Origin: Ancylostoma caninum
Taxonomy: Eukaryota; Nematoda; Chromadorea; Rhabditida; Ancylostomatidae
Direction: 5' to 3'
NCBI GenBank assembly: GCA_037903475.1
Contig: JBAJFG010000582.1
Location: 682,001-746,000, forward strand
Length of the DNA: 64,000 nucleotides
Made by a program: the position numbers and the translations under genes. Under the pieces are notes generated by a model, which was not told where the DNA came from, searched no databases, and worked only from the letters and a program-made list of their open reading frames with translations. Shown piece by piece: positions 1 to 11,739 of the stretch; the first letter of the stretch is position 1, and each line of letters starts with the position of its first letter.

Positions 1-1050
1 CTTCCCTGAAAGAAATTACGGATAGAAGACGATTTGTTACAATACTTATGTCCGCTACTGTGGGTGGCACTCCGAGCCTTTTCAGCCCTTGTGAAGACAG
101 CCAAGAAATGAAAGATTAGATCGACAGCATGCATTTCAGAGTGAAACACTGAAATGTCTCCAAAATATCAAAATATCACATTCCTCTTCTTGTCAGAGTA
201 TGAAGGATGCAGCAGTGCAATACAAAGTAAATCCTACACGACTAGGATGTTCTTATCTCATTCGGCCATTGACATCTTCACAGGCAGCTCCACGAATTTT
301 CTTCATTATAATCCGGTTCGCTGATCACGTACGACTAGTCACTAAGTTGTATTTTTGGTATTTAGTATCTGAGTACATTTTGTCAACAGACGAGCAGGAA
401 CGGATGAGAAGTTTTTTTCATCGGAGATAAGTATGCTCGCAGTATAAGAGAGAATTGAGGAAGAAGCAAGAAATTTTTCCAATATCATAAGTGCTTTATA
501 CCTTAGCATCCTTCCTAAAAACTTGCGATTGATAGCGATGCTCACGGAGAAGAACCTGAAACTACCGCTCCCTCCACGGAAATCGTATACGAAAATTTTA
601 ACCGAGACTTAGAGAAAGAGACGGAACTGGAACTTAGCGTAGCCAAATCAATTCGGATTTAGTCTGATTCAGCTTGCCTAAAGTCTCCTAACTAAAGCCA
701 AAATTTATCTTCCTGTCCTCTATTATTTAAAAACGACCAGGAGAAGAGAAAAGACAGCTAAGGACACCTAAAGGGAAAAATAATAACTCAGCGAACAAAA
801 TTATCAGGATGGTACGAAAGTGATGGTTTTTTTTTCGATTTTCTTGGGCCGATTTTTTGAAAGTTCCAGAACCTTTGATTATTGATCCGCACCCGTGATC
901 TATCGTGTGGAAGTTGTAGATTAAACTCGGGGCTTCTCTATAATAGGCATATGTAGCCGAATCGCCTTCCCTAATTTTAATTACGACTTCAAGACCACAA
1001 GAAGTCCCTCGACCCATAATCAGTTTTTCCTGCTCTGCTCGCACCGAAAG
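1..1050. other. No supported gene
   Basis: Short open frames occur on both strands, the longest being 108 codons on the minus strand at 727-1053. None shows splice sites, a signal peptide or a recognisable motif. The stretch leads into the mariner relic that begins near 1055. I see no terminal repeat that would mark the 5' end of that element here. Confidence 0.4.
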
Positions 1051-1054
1051 CACC

Positions 1055-1737
1055 TCCAGGAGCCTGATGAGAGGAGATGGGTGCTGGGTCTTCTACGATT
1101 CTAACACGCATCGTGCCATGTTGCTCCGTCGAGGAGAAGATCCGCCAAATCGCACCCCACCCAAACAAGTGTTTCCTCTGCTACTTTTGGAAATAGCCAG
1201 GAATGTTGTATTACGAGCTGCGCCCGCAAACACACACAGTCACCGGTAACACTGACGCCGATCAGCTCCAGAAAGTGGCGGATGCTGTTCTAGAAAAAGA
1301 GCCGAAACGAGTTTCTTGTACACCTACGCCATGATGACGCTAGGACCAATCTTGCTAAAGAGTCCAGTGGAAAAATGGAGGAGATGGGCTAAGTCACAGT
1401 TCCTCACCCAGGCTATTCTGCTGACGTTGCCCCTTCCAACTGACACTTACTTTGCTCCTTTAAGGCATTGCCCCTTCCAACTGACACTTACTTTGCTCCT
1501 TTAAGGCATTCCAAGCTCAGAAAAAATTCACCAAAAATGACGATGTTGAAAGCACGGTCAGCGATTTCTTTGGCTCCCACCTTCTTCAATTCTGGGAGAA
1601 GGAGATCGTGGACCTAGGTGGGGCAATGCAGTGACTAACTACGGTTATCATATTGCTGAGCAAATTCCATTGTATTCTGAGTAATAAAATGAAGCAGAAA
1701 AAGTCTCAAACGGCTCAAGACTTTCTTGTCACCCTAA
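1055..1737 (+). mobile_element. Decayed mariner transposase, 3' part
   Basis: This is the C-terminal part of a mariner-family DD34D transposase, broken by frameshifts and stops. Seen in order across frames: a VFYDSNTHRAM stretch where mariners carry their first catalytic region; YYELRPQTHTVTG; then HDDARTNLAKE, matching the family's HDNARPH motif; then PHPGYSADVAPSN, matching PHPPYSPDLAPSDYH. A 41-bp exact tandem duplication at 1427-1508 interrupts the frame just after the last motif. The 3' inverted terminal repeat ends at 1737 (reverse complement begins TTAGGGTGACAAG) and is followed by TA, the mariner target. The N-terminal half and 5' terminal repeat are not found, so this is a dead, truncated copy. 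Confidence 0.75.
1427..1508. repeat. 41-bp tandem duplication
   Basis: Two exact adjacent copies of a 41-bp unit beginning TTGCCCCTTCCAACTGACAC lie inside the mariner relic. The duplication adds 41 bp and shifts the transposase frame, so it arose after the element lost function or helped to inactivate it. Confidence 0.9.
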
Positions 1738-1829
1738 TATGGAATGAGAAACCGGAAAGAAAACGCATAGAACACCAGAGGAACTTTCAGGGCACTGTAA
1801 AGTAATAGTTCATGATTCAGCACTATTCG

Positions 1830-2800
1830 AAATCATATACGAAACTGAGGCACTATTCCACTGGTTCTGCTCCAAAAATCTCGAAGTGGAAATTTTCGCT
1901 CAAACGTCGTCTAAAGTGGGTTATTTGAAGCACTGAATACGATTATCAAATCCGTTTTGCACGTTTACCCCATTTTTGTAGAGATACGGTAGGTACACGG
2001 TAGAAAATTCAGAGAAAATGCCGATTCCGGGAAGAAAACAAAGGTGGTATGCAAAATAAAGGCACTATTCCGCAGTAGGGGCCTGAAAATTTCCAAAAAA
2101 AATTTTTACCGAAACTTTGTGTAAAGGAATCGTTCGAGATGCTGAACACTAATTTGTATTCATTTTATAGCGTAACCCATTTTTGTAGGGTCACGTCAAG
2201 TTTAGCATAGGGTGCTTTTCTGGGGTGCTGAACACAAATATCGTATCCGTTTTGTACCATAACCCCACTCTCGCAGGGATACGGTAGGTATACGGTAGTA
2301 ATTTCAGGGAAGATGCCGATTTCGGGTAGAAAACGAAGGTATTACGCAAAATAATATTGATAATCGTAATCACCGTATAGAACAACACTTCTACGCAAAA
2401 TTTGAGAGGATTCTGTGAGATATCATATCTACCGCGCACCTACCGTAATTCTACAAAAACGGGTGCAAATCGAATGCGACATTCGTGTTCAGCACCTCAG
2501 ACAACCACTCCCCTACATGAGGTTCCGGCAAAAAAAAATGGTTCTGAAAATTTCGCCCTCCCCCCTAATGTGGAATAGTGCCAAAATCAAATTGATATTC
2601 GTAATCAGCGCCTAAAACAACTCCTCTATGCAAAATTTGAGAGGATTCTGTGAGATACCGTATCTACAGTATACCTATCGTAGCCCTACAAAAGCAGAGT
2701 TTTGGTACAAAATGGATAGGATATTCGTGTTCAGCATCGCAAATAACCCTCGTATGCGAAGTTTGGGCGAAAAAAAAATTCTCGAAATTTTGGGGGAGAG
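1830..2800. repeat. Complex inverted-repeat element family
   Basis: Modules of roughly 100-150 bp recur here in both orientations. Each has a 'gctgaacac...aatatcg.atccgttttgtacc' core, an 'accccattttttgtagg' core and a 'gatacggtaggtacacggta' core. The same family is recognisable at 18220-18330 and at 43302-43886, where it forms a clean foldback. No coding capacity is seen. It is probably a non-autonomous DNA transposon family with nested copies. Confidence 0.55.
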
Positions 2801-4350
2801 CTAGCCGAGTAGTGCCGAAACTGGTGCGCCAAAAACTCACCATTTCGAAACATGGGCAAGGTAGTGGGTATAAATTAGCCAATCTTCCGACTATATTCTA
2901 TTGGAACAACAGGAATCAGCGTGATTTTGCCGAATCAGCGTGATTTTGCAGCTGAATGGCAAAAATTGCTTCGCAATGAGCGTGCGCGTCAATTGTGCGG
3001 CATAGACGCGTAGCTACGGTATACATGCAATTTAGTCGTAACTGCGGAATAAACACAACCTTCGGGGTAAAATGTCATGAATGCCATTTCAACCTTTACC
3101 CCCAGCTTTACCTTACGTAGGTCTGACATCACGTAGTAAACGTTTTCCTCTATTCTTAGTGATGAATGCCACCCCTGGATCTATTCTACGAAAAGATCGT
3201 GGGAACTTATCTGAATCTAAAAAGGTTTTCAAAAGCATTGAGCAATTTCAATCAGGCAAGTTTGAAATAGTTTTCGCGCATGTTCGTATCAGATTATAAT
3301 TCGAAAGTCAGCGTTGCACGGTCTGGACTTGCCGGAATTATACCACGTAACTCTTCACGGTCAGCCTCAGAGCAGATATGGAAAGCGGAATTGCGATTAG
3401 CATCACAAACGGCATGTGATAGTGTACATTTCGTTGCGAGTTGTCGGATCCTCCCCCAGTATCCTTTCCTGGTGAACAGAGCCGCCATGCAGTCCAAAAA
3501 CACTAATTTGCAGATTTGATTTTGATTCAAGTGCTATTCATAATCAAGTATATCACGAATCGTGGCTATGCTGAATACTGAGCTGAATGCATATTTATTG
3601 TACACCGTTGGAATTCGGACAAGAAGTGTTCTATGGAAAGTGTTGTTTATCTAGGCCAGAATAAAGTAGCCCAGAATACAAATATATCAAAAAATGGTGT
3701 TATATTCCATTTGGAGAAAACTTTCTAGGCACTTTCATTCTAAATAGTCGCAAAAGAGCTCGATGTATGTGAACAGTTTTTCCTCGGAAAATTAATTGGA
3801 AATATGGGAAATATGGTGGAAATATTTCACCTGTTTCTATCCTACACGATTATATACAAGGCCAATAGCAGTTCGATCTCATAGACTGGACCCCAGAAGA
3901 GGTTACTGAGGAAAACCAGAAGTGGCAGTCTTTTTGTTCGCTACTCCAATTTTTTCCCTCATAGACCAAACTGTAGAGCACATTCGACAACAAGAAGGTG
4001 GGAATAGATTCAGATCATAAAGTAGTGAATAGCAGGATTTTTGCAGGCACTCCTCCAACTCCGTCCTGCGCTTTCCTCATTCCTTGGACTTCTTCAACAT
4101 TCGTGGATCTCTTTGATTTGTCTCTGGTGGTGTTTTCTCTGAGTAGACCTATTTTTTGTCCCTCTGCTTCAATGAATTTCATTGGAGCTATTAAAAAGCA
4201 CTGTTCATCTGCACGCTGATCTCTTAAAGTTGAGAAGACAGTTTCTTGGCTTAAGATTTATAAATAGCTAATCATAAATAATTATAGAGATATTTATAAA
4301 ATTGCATCGATCAACAATTCTGAAGAGGTATAGTGGTGGAGAGGTAGGTG
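2801..4350. other. Gene-poor stretch 3' of copy 1; two possible exons
   Basis: No gene model can be built. Two minus-strand open stretches look more protein-like than background. One is 3294-3530, with five cysteines and a central IRQLATKC...VCDANRNSAF pattern. The other is about 4000-4215, a charged stretch that includes FIEAEGQKIGLLREN. Neither has a confident partner exon or a recognised domain. A short 19-bp tandem repeat (AATCAGCGTGATTTTGC core) lies at 2916-2952. Confidence 0.3.
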
Positions 4351-4357
4351 GGCCGGT

Positions 4358-7300
4358 TTAAGCCAAACAACACATTCCTCCGCATAGTGTGTATCCAGAG
4401 TTGCAGCTGCATCCTCCACCAATAGCCACTTGACAGGGTATCTGAACAGAGAAGAGGCTCTAATGTCTGACACACAGATTAAGAATGTTTTCAACCTCAC
4501 CACGTTCTGTTGAGGTTGCATGCAGGTACTTCCACATGTCTGTTGGCAGAGTGGAACACACACAGGCGGTGGATGAGTTTCACGACATTGGATCTCACAC
4601 GGTTGAATACACAGAGCGATGCACTAAAGTAAGCGTGATGGCTGTAGTTATGAAATGAGAACGTGACCCCACCTGCATTACCGGAGTCTGTACCACATTT
4701 GCTGGGGGCAGCACTGGGGGTAACATTGGTGGTAGCATTGGAGGTAACGTTGGCGGTAGCATCGGCGGTAATGTTGGTGGCAGCATTGGCGGTAATGGTG
4801 GATAAGTTGGAAGTATTGGGACAGCTGTTGGCAATTGGCAAGAACTCTCACATTTCTTCAGACAAATCTCAATGCAGATCTGCGTAGGGCAGGTGTTATG
4901 ACAATTCTGTTGACATGTTGGTTGGCAAAACTCTTGGGGTTTTGATGGGGGTGGCATGACAACGACGAATGGGTTTGCTGGTTGGGGTTGTGGCAAGGGC
5001 GGTAAAGTTTGTGGTGGATAAGTAACTGGCGGGAGGATAATTGGTGGAAGAGTCAAGGGAGGTATCATGGGTGGTGGAGGCTGTACTGGCGGCTGGGTCT
5101 GGACTTGAACAGGCACAGCGCAGATGTTTGAACAGGAAGTGACGCATTCTGGAAATATAAACGACATTGAATGATCCTTATTAATTCCTTCTGTGCAGTA
5201 GAGATTTTGTTTGAGACAACTACAAAAAAACTTCCTAGGTTATAATCAATTATTTGAAATGATCATATCAAAATCAGTGGTGGTGAAGTTTTTCTCCAAA
5301 GTACTGGAAGACAATGCCTGCAAAACTTGAGTTTCGCTCGTCCATAAATTAACTAGCGTTTCTAAATTTGTTTTCATGAACCACTTTAATTAATGCGTCT
5401 ATACTGCTTCCTCGTACTATTGAACTAGTCAGCCTGTCCGCTCCTTTTTTCACTTTTCCGTTATAACATGTGTTGCGCGTCTTTTGGTAACATCTTACAC
5501 ATATTGGCGTCTTAAAGGCAGCACCCACGGAAATTTTCGACTTCGAGATTTCCGTGCAATTCGGGGTAATCGGGTGCGCCTAACACTGTTATAATGCTGA
5601 AAACAGTCGAAACTGTCGAAATTCTCGTTTTCTGGAACCCCTCAGTTCATCGGTTTCGTGCAGGTTGGGCCGAGTTGCGCGATCTGTTCGCTGTGGACCA
5701 ATCCAAAAAGGTCAATGCCACAGCCTTTTTTGTCAGCTGTTTTGCGAACGAAAGAGGTTCTTGGCCATGTTTTGCAGCGTTCCTTGAGTTTATGGAAGAA
5801 AACAAACTTTGGAAAAGATAGCCTGACCAGTTAAGGTGCAGCAAGAACACAAATGAATTCTAAAACAAACTTTGAGCAATGATAGAATTCGAAAACGCGG
5901 CACTGGCGAAGACCAACCATACAAGTTACTGAACCAGCACATTTCTTGTAAAGTAACAAGTAAAAAATTTATTATGCTAAGTAAGGCAAAAAAGGAAAAT
6001 TAATAACCAAGAAATAGCTTTACAATAACAAGGAAAAAATGGCTAACCACCAAATCAGCTGGCAGATCCGTTGCCGCCACAACTCGATCGGGAAAAACAC
6101 AACGTCTTGCCTAGTATTATAGTTTTCATGAGCACCTGAGTAAGACAGGAATTCGCATGGACAAAAAGAAAAGTCGACTGAAAGGGAAACCATTCCATAC
6201 GCTAATTCCATCAGTCCGGCGCAAACCAGCAGAGCTGCGCAAGGACGCCATATGCTCCCTACACTACTATGCTGGTCATGCACCTACCTCTACTTGTCAT
6301 TTTATTAGGTTGTCGCAAAAGTTTAGCTCACTTTCGTGTTTTGCCAGAATTTTCGGGATTGCTCCGGAACTTTCTATCTATGTACGAAGGTCGGTCAGTA
6401 GCTTACCTATATCTATTTTGTCCTACTATTCCGTTGTGATTATGACCGAAAAAATCGTCAATGGCTATAAGCATGTTCTGCTGTTCCAGTATTGCGAGTT
6501 CAGGAAACACAGCAACGAAAGCGATGCTTCAAAAAACATGTTCCATACGATAGATCTCTTCTCCACCTCCTAGTATACAGCGAAGATTTGGTGCTGCAGG
6601 TTAGGAGACGGCTGCTTGGACTCAAGACAGATCACGATCAGGCCGAGTGAAGTGAATCAAGAGGGCGTCCCGGAGCTGATTGAAGAGAATTCATGGCGCG
6701 ATACCAGCAAACTGGTAAAGGAACTACAGGGGTATCACGCCACAGTAGCTTTCATCTACATCGTTTCGAAGAGGAAAGCAAATATACCGCATGTATTCAC
6801 CATGGTCTGAGGTGCCACCAGTTTCAAGTGTGCTGGGTGGACGCTTTAACTTTTCAGCTTTCTACAGAATTTGCGTTCGGATCCCCAGCTTGGTTACCAG
6901 AGACGAGAAGTGGGCTTCTTATATAAATCACATGGAAGAAATGTGGGTGGCTCTGACGTTGGTAACCAAGGATTCCACTACCAAACGAGAACTACCTCCA
7001 CAGAAGGGGATGCTCAATGTTTGGTGGAATTGGGAAGGAACTGCTCATTGGAAGCTGCTGCCAACAAACAATTTTGTTACCGCAGGAGTTATTGTCACCA
7101 GTTGTATTGAAGAAGAAAATTTGATTCGAAAAAGAAGGCTGAAAGTGGCGGGAAACTTTCCTGACAACCTAATATGTGTCTTCTTGCTTTAGAGGCTTTC
7201 TCCCTAATGATATCTTTACAATATTAATGATGCTGAATCGAAGGTTGTTCTTCGACTCACTGACACTGCAGTTTTCGTGTAAGGGAATCAGTGACCCATA

Positions 7301-8170
7301 GATGAACCATTTTCACTGCTTGTTTGTTACAATTATATCTCTGATTGAATAAGTTGATGGGAAGTCATACGACAAGAAACAAAAAAGAGAGGGAAGGCAA
7401 ACCTTCCTGTCACATCTCTTATTTTCAGGCATTCATCGTAGAACAGTAGGTTTCCACTCACCGGTAATGCAAATTTGTGACTGACACTGTGGTAAGCATT
7501 GACCTTTGCACGCATCGAAGCAGGAAAGTGTGGCCTGGATCAGCAGATTTGAACAGAATTAAAACCGAAATTGCTCACATCGTTAGGGTACGACTTAGAG
7601 CGAACAATATGCTACAAGAATGATTTTTTTCTTTAAAAAAAACGGGTAAATATTCACTTGCGGGCAGCATGACGTGGACATTGGCGAGCAGCATCGTTTG
7701 GCACGGGAGACTACTGTATCGGTCTGAACTTGAGAAAATACAAAAAGATAAGAGAAGACGAACGAGAAATGATGTCGACAATGAGTGAAGAGTTTTCCAG
7801 TTTTTTTTTTGACAGCTCGCCCTTCCAGTGAGCCTTCACATGGTTCAGAAACAAAAGTTTGTAACTAAAAAATCAATTGTTAGCATAAAAGTAGCTGTTG
7901 AAACATAAATGATTAATTATATTAATGTGGCGTGGACGTTATTCATGACGACATTTTTCGTCCTAGCTAGACGAAAAGTATTTGTTGAACCCTATTCAAA
8001 ACAGTTGTCTAACAAATGATGCTTGCGTAGTTCAACGTATCCAGTACAAATTTGATTATAGTGTAAGGGAGGAGGTATACCTTGTCGTTTGTTAAAGTCT
8101 TGTTGACATCCGTTGCTTGCATTAGGTGAGCTAAGAGTAGACAGGCCAAATAAACGAATATCGAAGTCAT
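4358..8170 (-). CDS. Secreted Cys/Pro-rich C-X3-C repeat proprotein, copy 1
   Basis: Six exons join in frame to 303 aa: 8170-8081, 7723-7658, 7534-7462, 5148-4673, 4623-4501 and 4441-4358 (TAA). Intron phases are 0,0,1,0,0; acceptors are mostly TTTCAG-like. Order in the protein: signal peptide (1-19), short proregion with an NKT glycosylation sequon, RAKR furin-type site (about 37-40), then CC...SCCPQ. Next comes a C-X3-C block (ATLSCFDACKGQC) and a Pro/Thr ladder. A second block (CQPTCQQNCHNTC...) is followed by a PPMLPPTLPP ladder. A third block (CIALCIQPCEIQC) leads to a Gly/Cys tail ending CGGMCCLA. About 34 cysteines remain after RAKR. The motif matches Pfam C_tripleX (PF02363), known mainly from nematodes. 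Function is unknown; an extracellular, disulfide-linked matrix role is inferred. Intron 3 (2.3 kb) holds two transposons. A TATA box and shared upstream element precede the start. Confidence 0.85.
5512..6092. repeat. TTAAAGGCAGC-family element in intron 3
   Basis: This roughly 580-bp non-coding repeat begins TTAAAGGCAGCACCCACGGA. It aligns along its length with a second copy at 24007-24594 in the same orientation. Both contain 'gttgcgcgatctgttcg', 'cctttttttgtcagctg' and end near 'accaaatcagctggcag...cgccacaactcgatcg'. The start resembles the terminal repeats of the smaller elements at 20388-20817 and 22192-22632, so it is likely a longer, non-autonomous relative. Confidence 0.65.
6305..7172 (+). 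mobile_element. Internally deleted mariner element with both ITRs
   Basis: The 5' inverted terminal repeat (TTAGGTTGTCGCAAAAGTTT) starts at 6305 after a TA. The 3' repeat ends at 7172 (...TTTCCTGACAACCTAA) and is followed by TA. The interior retains mariner transposase pieces in shifting frames: MTEKIVNGYKHVLLF at the N-terminus near 6442, GRPSEV-like helix-turn-helix text near 6640, DEKWASYINH near 6916, and GMLNVWWNWEGTAHWKLLPT near 7010. The part carrying the second and third catalytic residues is missing, so the 868-bp copy cannot be active. It sits in intron 3 of the first Cys/Pro-rich gene. Confidence 0.85.
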
Positions 8171-8198
8171 TGCTGCACCCACAGAGCTATTCGAGCTG

Positions 8199-8249
8199 CT
8201 TTTATATTGGTCTGCTCCCCTGAAGAGAGGTAGACAACGCGAACCGGCT
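8199..8249 (-). promoter_or_regulatory. Promoter module of copy 1
   Basis: On the minus strand a TATAAAAG box (8206-8199) lies 29 bp before the ATG at 8170. The 12-bp element AGCCGGTTCGCG (8249-8238) lies 31 bp further upstream, followed by an A/T tract. Both are found at matching spacing before the other two paralogues. Confidence 0.6.
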
Positions 8250-8379
8250 TACCGCAGGAGAAAAAAAAGCGATCAGCAATGACCACTGATAAGTCGGGTT
8301 GATCCGTCTGGTGTTTTTTTTTTTGAAGGATTATGTGTGGACGACTGAATACATTAGTATCTTGTTGCACGAGATACTT

Positions 8380-8441
8380 GAGCAAACTTCAACAGATTCC
8401 TTTGGGCCCATTTACCCAAAGGAATCTGTTGAAGTTTGCTC
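8380..8441. repeat. Perfect 27-bp inverted repeat (hairpin)
   Basis: The arms 8380-8406 and 8415-8441 are exact reverse complements (GAGCAAACTTCAACAGATTC... and its partner), separated by an 8-nt loop CCCATTTA. The hairpin lies about 210 bp upstream of the copy 1 start codon and 174 bp upstream of its TATA box. No equivalent is seen before the other two copies. Confidence 0.9.
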
Positions 8442-8449
8442 TTCCGAGA

Positions 8450-9355
8450 AAATGAAACCATGTGTAGACGCTCATCTTCTGTATCTAGTACATATAATCT
8501 GTTCAAATGAGCTTTTTATTTGATACGTTCGTGTATGGATTGAGAAGAAGTGTACATACGTTTTTCAAAGGATGTTTGCATTTGCCGCTATCAGAGACTG
8601 GTTCCTAAATTTTAGCGAAGCAAATGCACGTTCCACAGCGTTTCTTGCCCATACGACATTTGTTCTTAAGAGGATATTTTCCATCATAGGGAATGACTGT
8701 TTATTCAGGCAGTGAACGCTAAGTATCTCCTCAGGAATCGTGTCTGAAAGTTTTGCACGAATATAATTGGCATGGACTGCCGAGACGCTTTTTTTGCCGA
8801 AAACTTTGAAACTGTTGTGTGGGAGGTCACTGGTCACAAATGGTCTGCAGTTGCGTGGTTTTGACATGGTGTTCTTTGGCTACATGTATTGAATACGGAC
8901 TACCCGCACAAGCCACAATAGGTTTGGCATTCATATAACAATCTGCCGAGATTTCGGAGCAGTCGATGTATGTCGCCGGGATCGGCACTGCACCAGATCT
9001 TGTTGATAACTGGGAAATGAAAGCTAGGTGAGACTTCGTTTTTGAAGACTGAGGAGAAGTGATACCAGGTAAACACGCCAAACCTTTCTTGGAAGGAGGC
9101 ATTTGATTGTTGTGAAATCGACATCAGATATTCCAAACCGTGAACATTTATTTGTTGAAGACCCTGAACGATAATGTCTTGACTGCATATTTTCTACTGA
9201 TCCTAAGATTCATTTTTCTTCTTTCTAGCTAGTCCCTTTCGAATCCATCCACTTTTGTTGGTTCTCATCGGATGATTTGAAGTGCAGTCGGAAAAAATTC
9301 GTCAGGATGGAGTGCGCAACAAAAAACAGTGCTCGACCTTGCTCAAGGTATACAT
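8450..9355. other. Unassigned region between copy 1 and the LINE
   Basis: Overlapping open frames of 78-100 codons occur on the minus strand (8565-9136), but no frame carries a recognised motif and no splice sites support an exon. It may include diverged 5' sequence of the adjacent LINE. Confidence 0.3.
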
Positions 9356-9359
9356 TTTT

Positions 9360-11690
9360 TTTAGTCACAGAACAATACCGGTCTGCCTTTGGCACCCTCC
9401 GTCAGTATCAGCGGATAGCTGAGAGCTGTCCAGACTTCGTCATCCATCCAATTGATGTCCTTAATGTCATAAATAAGCCTATAATGGCACCTATAATGTC
9501 ATTCCGCAGCGACTTTACCGCAAATGTGCCTCGGTACTTTATCATCCTCTTTGCTTCCTTTTTAATGCTTCACTTTTACTGGGCGAGGTACTCCCATTTG
9601 GAAAGATGCTATAATTACTGCAATTCCGAAGGAGGCAAACTTTAATTTTTTGTTCGATTTTCGCCCGATCAGCATGAATCCTACATGGAGCGAGCAAGAT
9701 AATGGAAACATTGATTAGAGATAAACTCCAACACTGGCTGATTACTCATCACATCATTCCTATTGATCAGCATGGGTTTATTCCGGGAACATCCACTACT
9801 ACTATGATTGCTGACTGCCTTTTTAATAGGCTCGTTGATCTGAATGAAGGCAAAGAGATTGATATAATCTATTTTGATCTTTCAAAGGCTTTCGACAAAG
9901 TGAACCATGATAAGCTGCTCTTCAAAATAGAACACTTCGGAATATGTAGAGGTCTTCTTTCTTGGATTGCTGATTTTTTACGTGATCGTCATATGAGCGT
10001 CGAAGTGGGAAACGATTATTCTGAACATCATCCGTGTCTTCGTGAGGTGCCTCAGGGGGAGAGCTCTCCCCTCTCCTTTTCCTAGCGTACACGGCTGACC
10101 TTCCTTCTTTCTTGGAAGCATGCCCAGGTGTAAAGGCAAAGATGTACGCTGACGATATCAGAATTTTTTGTTCCCACCAATCACACGTGAGAAGGAGTGG
10201 GCTCACGAAACTTTAACGGCCGCTATTGGAAGGATGATGAAGTGGTCTGAGGATTGGGATTTGCCCGTAAGTATTCCTAAAACTGTCACGCTGCCTCTCG
10301 GTCCCATTACCCATAAAGCTTCTGAATTTAACCATGCCACTCTCACTAAGGTCCTTTCCGTTAGAGATCTGAATCGTTATGGATAAAAATCTACAATTCG
10401 ATATTCACGTCGAGACAGCTACTAAAAAGCGCTTGCTTTGCTTTTCGTTCTTTTAAGGAGTGTACGTTGTAGAAATCACAAAACCCTTTTGAGATTATAT
10501 AAAATGTTCGTTATTCCTCATATCGAGTATGGTTCCCCCATACGAAGTCCTCACAGTGTAAATCGAATCAACAAGCTAGAGGAAGTTCAACAAATATTCA
10601 CTAGTTTCATAATCTACAGAGGCTTTCCCAACCCTCGCTACCCTCAACTTTTGCCATCCTACAGAAAACTTCTGAAAATCCTTGGGCTTAAGAGTCTGGT
10701 ACAGAAGAATAGTTAATGATTCAGTGTTTTGTTCCCGTATTATCCGTATGGAAGTCAAACTACGTGCAAGTAAGTACTGAATTTCATACCATGTTACGGT
10801 CGAACTGGTACGTTTGCCTTTCATCATCGCAGAATAAGATCCCCAAATTTCAATGAAATTCTCTTTCTTTTTTCGCATTTGTAGATGGCTAACCAAACTA
10901 TGTGCATCTATTGTTCCATCCAAAAACTCAGTTCTCGCAAAAAATTGTCAGATATCAACGTTTTGGAATTTCTGAGAATTAGAGGTGTATAGCTTCAGAT
11001 ATGGTCAGATGTTCTCGGCCTCCCTATCTCACCTGTCTACTTCTACTGCTTTAATTTTTTTCCCGACGTATGTTTCCGATTCACACCTTTGATTGAGCGT
11101 TGCTATGCTCTGAAATGGAGGATCGTTAGGGTGTATCATGTGTTTAAGCTAAGAATGACACTGATAGTAACTCTGGTCCATGTGAATTATTCTTCACTTT
11201 TTTTCTACTGCCTAGCTTTCACTAAAATGACATATGCCAACATTCCATGAAACCGAATCTAATTTCGTTTGTCCATACGGTGCGTTCCTATCAGGGGAGT
11301 ATGTCTAACCCTGGATTATTAGGCGTAGAGAATACCTTACATCCGAAAATCTTTAGTTAAGATTTTCCATGCAATGCTCTAATGCTCGTAGAAAGTGGTG
11401 TTCGCCCAAGCACCATTTACACCCGACAACAGACTGATAGGCTGCATGTATGGCTATATAGGCATTTCTAGCATTTAGCAATTTAGGATTTCTTAAAGTG
11501 TAAACTCGACAATGTTTAATGGAAAGAGTCATCTTTCCTTAGTGCATCACTTTCTGTTTCTACAATGAACAATAACTTTACTGTGAGAGAAGCCCCAGTG
11601 AAAATCCTTCGTTACTTTCTTTTTAAGCGTTTTATTTTTGTTCTTTGATGTGCACACCTTTGCGGTGTATCAAGTAGATAAATAAATATC
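9360..11690 (+). mobile_element. Degenerate CR1/Jockey-like LINE (reverse transcriptase)
   Basis: This is a non-LTR retrotransposon relic read across several frameshifts. The reverse transcriptase domains appear in order: KCASVLYHPL and AIITAIPKE...DFRPISM (9510-9690); QHGFIPGTSTT (9760); DLSKAFDKVNHDK, containing the first catalytic Asp (9880); LREVPQGESSPL (10040); then, after a frameshift, KMYADDIRIFC with the YADD core (10140). The thumb-like region IPHIEYGSPI follows near 10520. An A/T-rich tail with ATAAATAAATA near 11680 looks like the 3' end. The endonuclease domain is not recognised. The clade assignment is from motif style only. Confidence 0.75.
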
Positions 11691-11739
11691 GTCATTTTCG
11701 CCAATAAGCAGTTCCTCAGAAATTCTGAAAACCGTGGTT

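Noticed and set aside
4595..5167. Single 190-codon ORF starting at 5167 as the gene
   Set aside because: The first residues and the tail beyond PVMQ are intron read-through. The TTTCCAG acceptor at 5149 and the GTGGGG donor at 4672 define exon 4, as in the other two copies.
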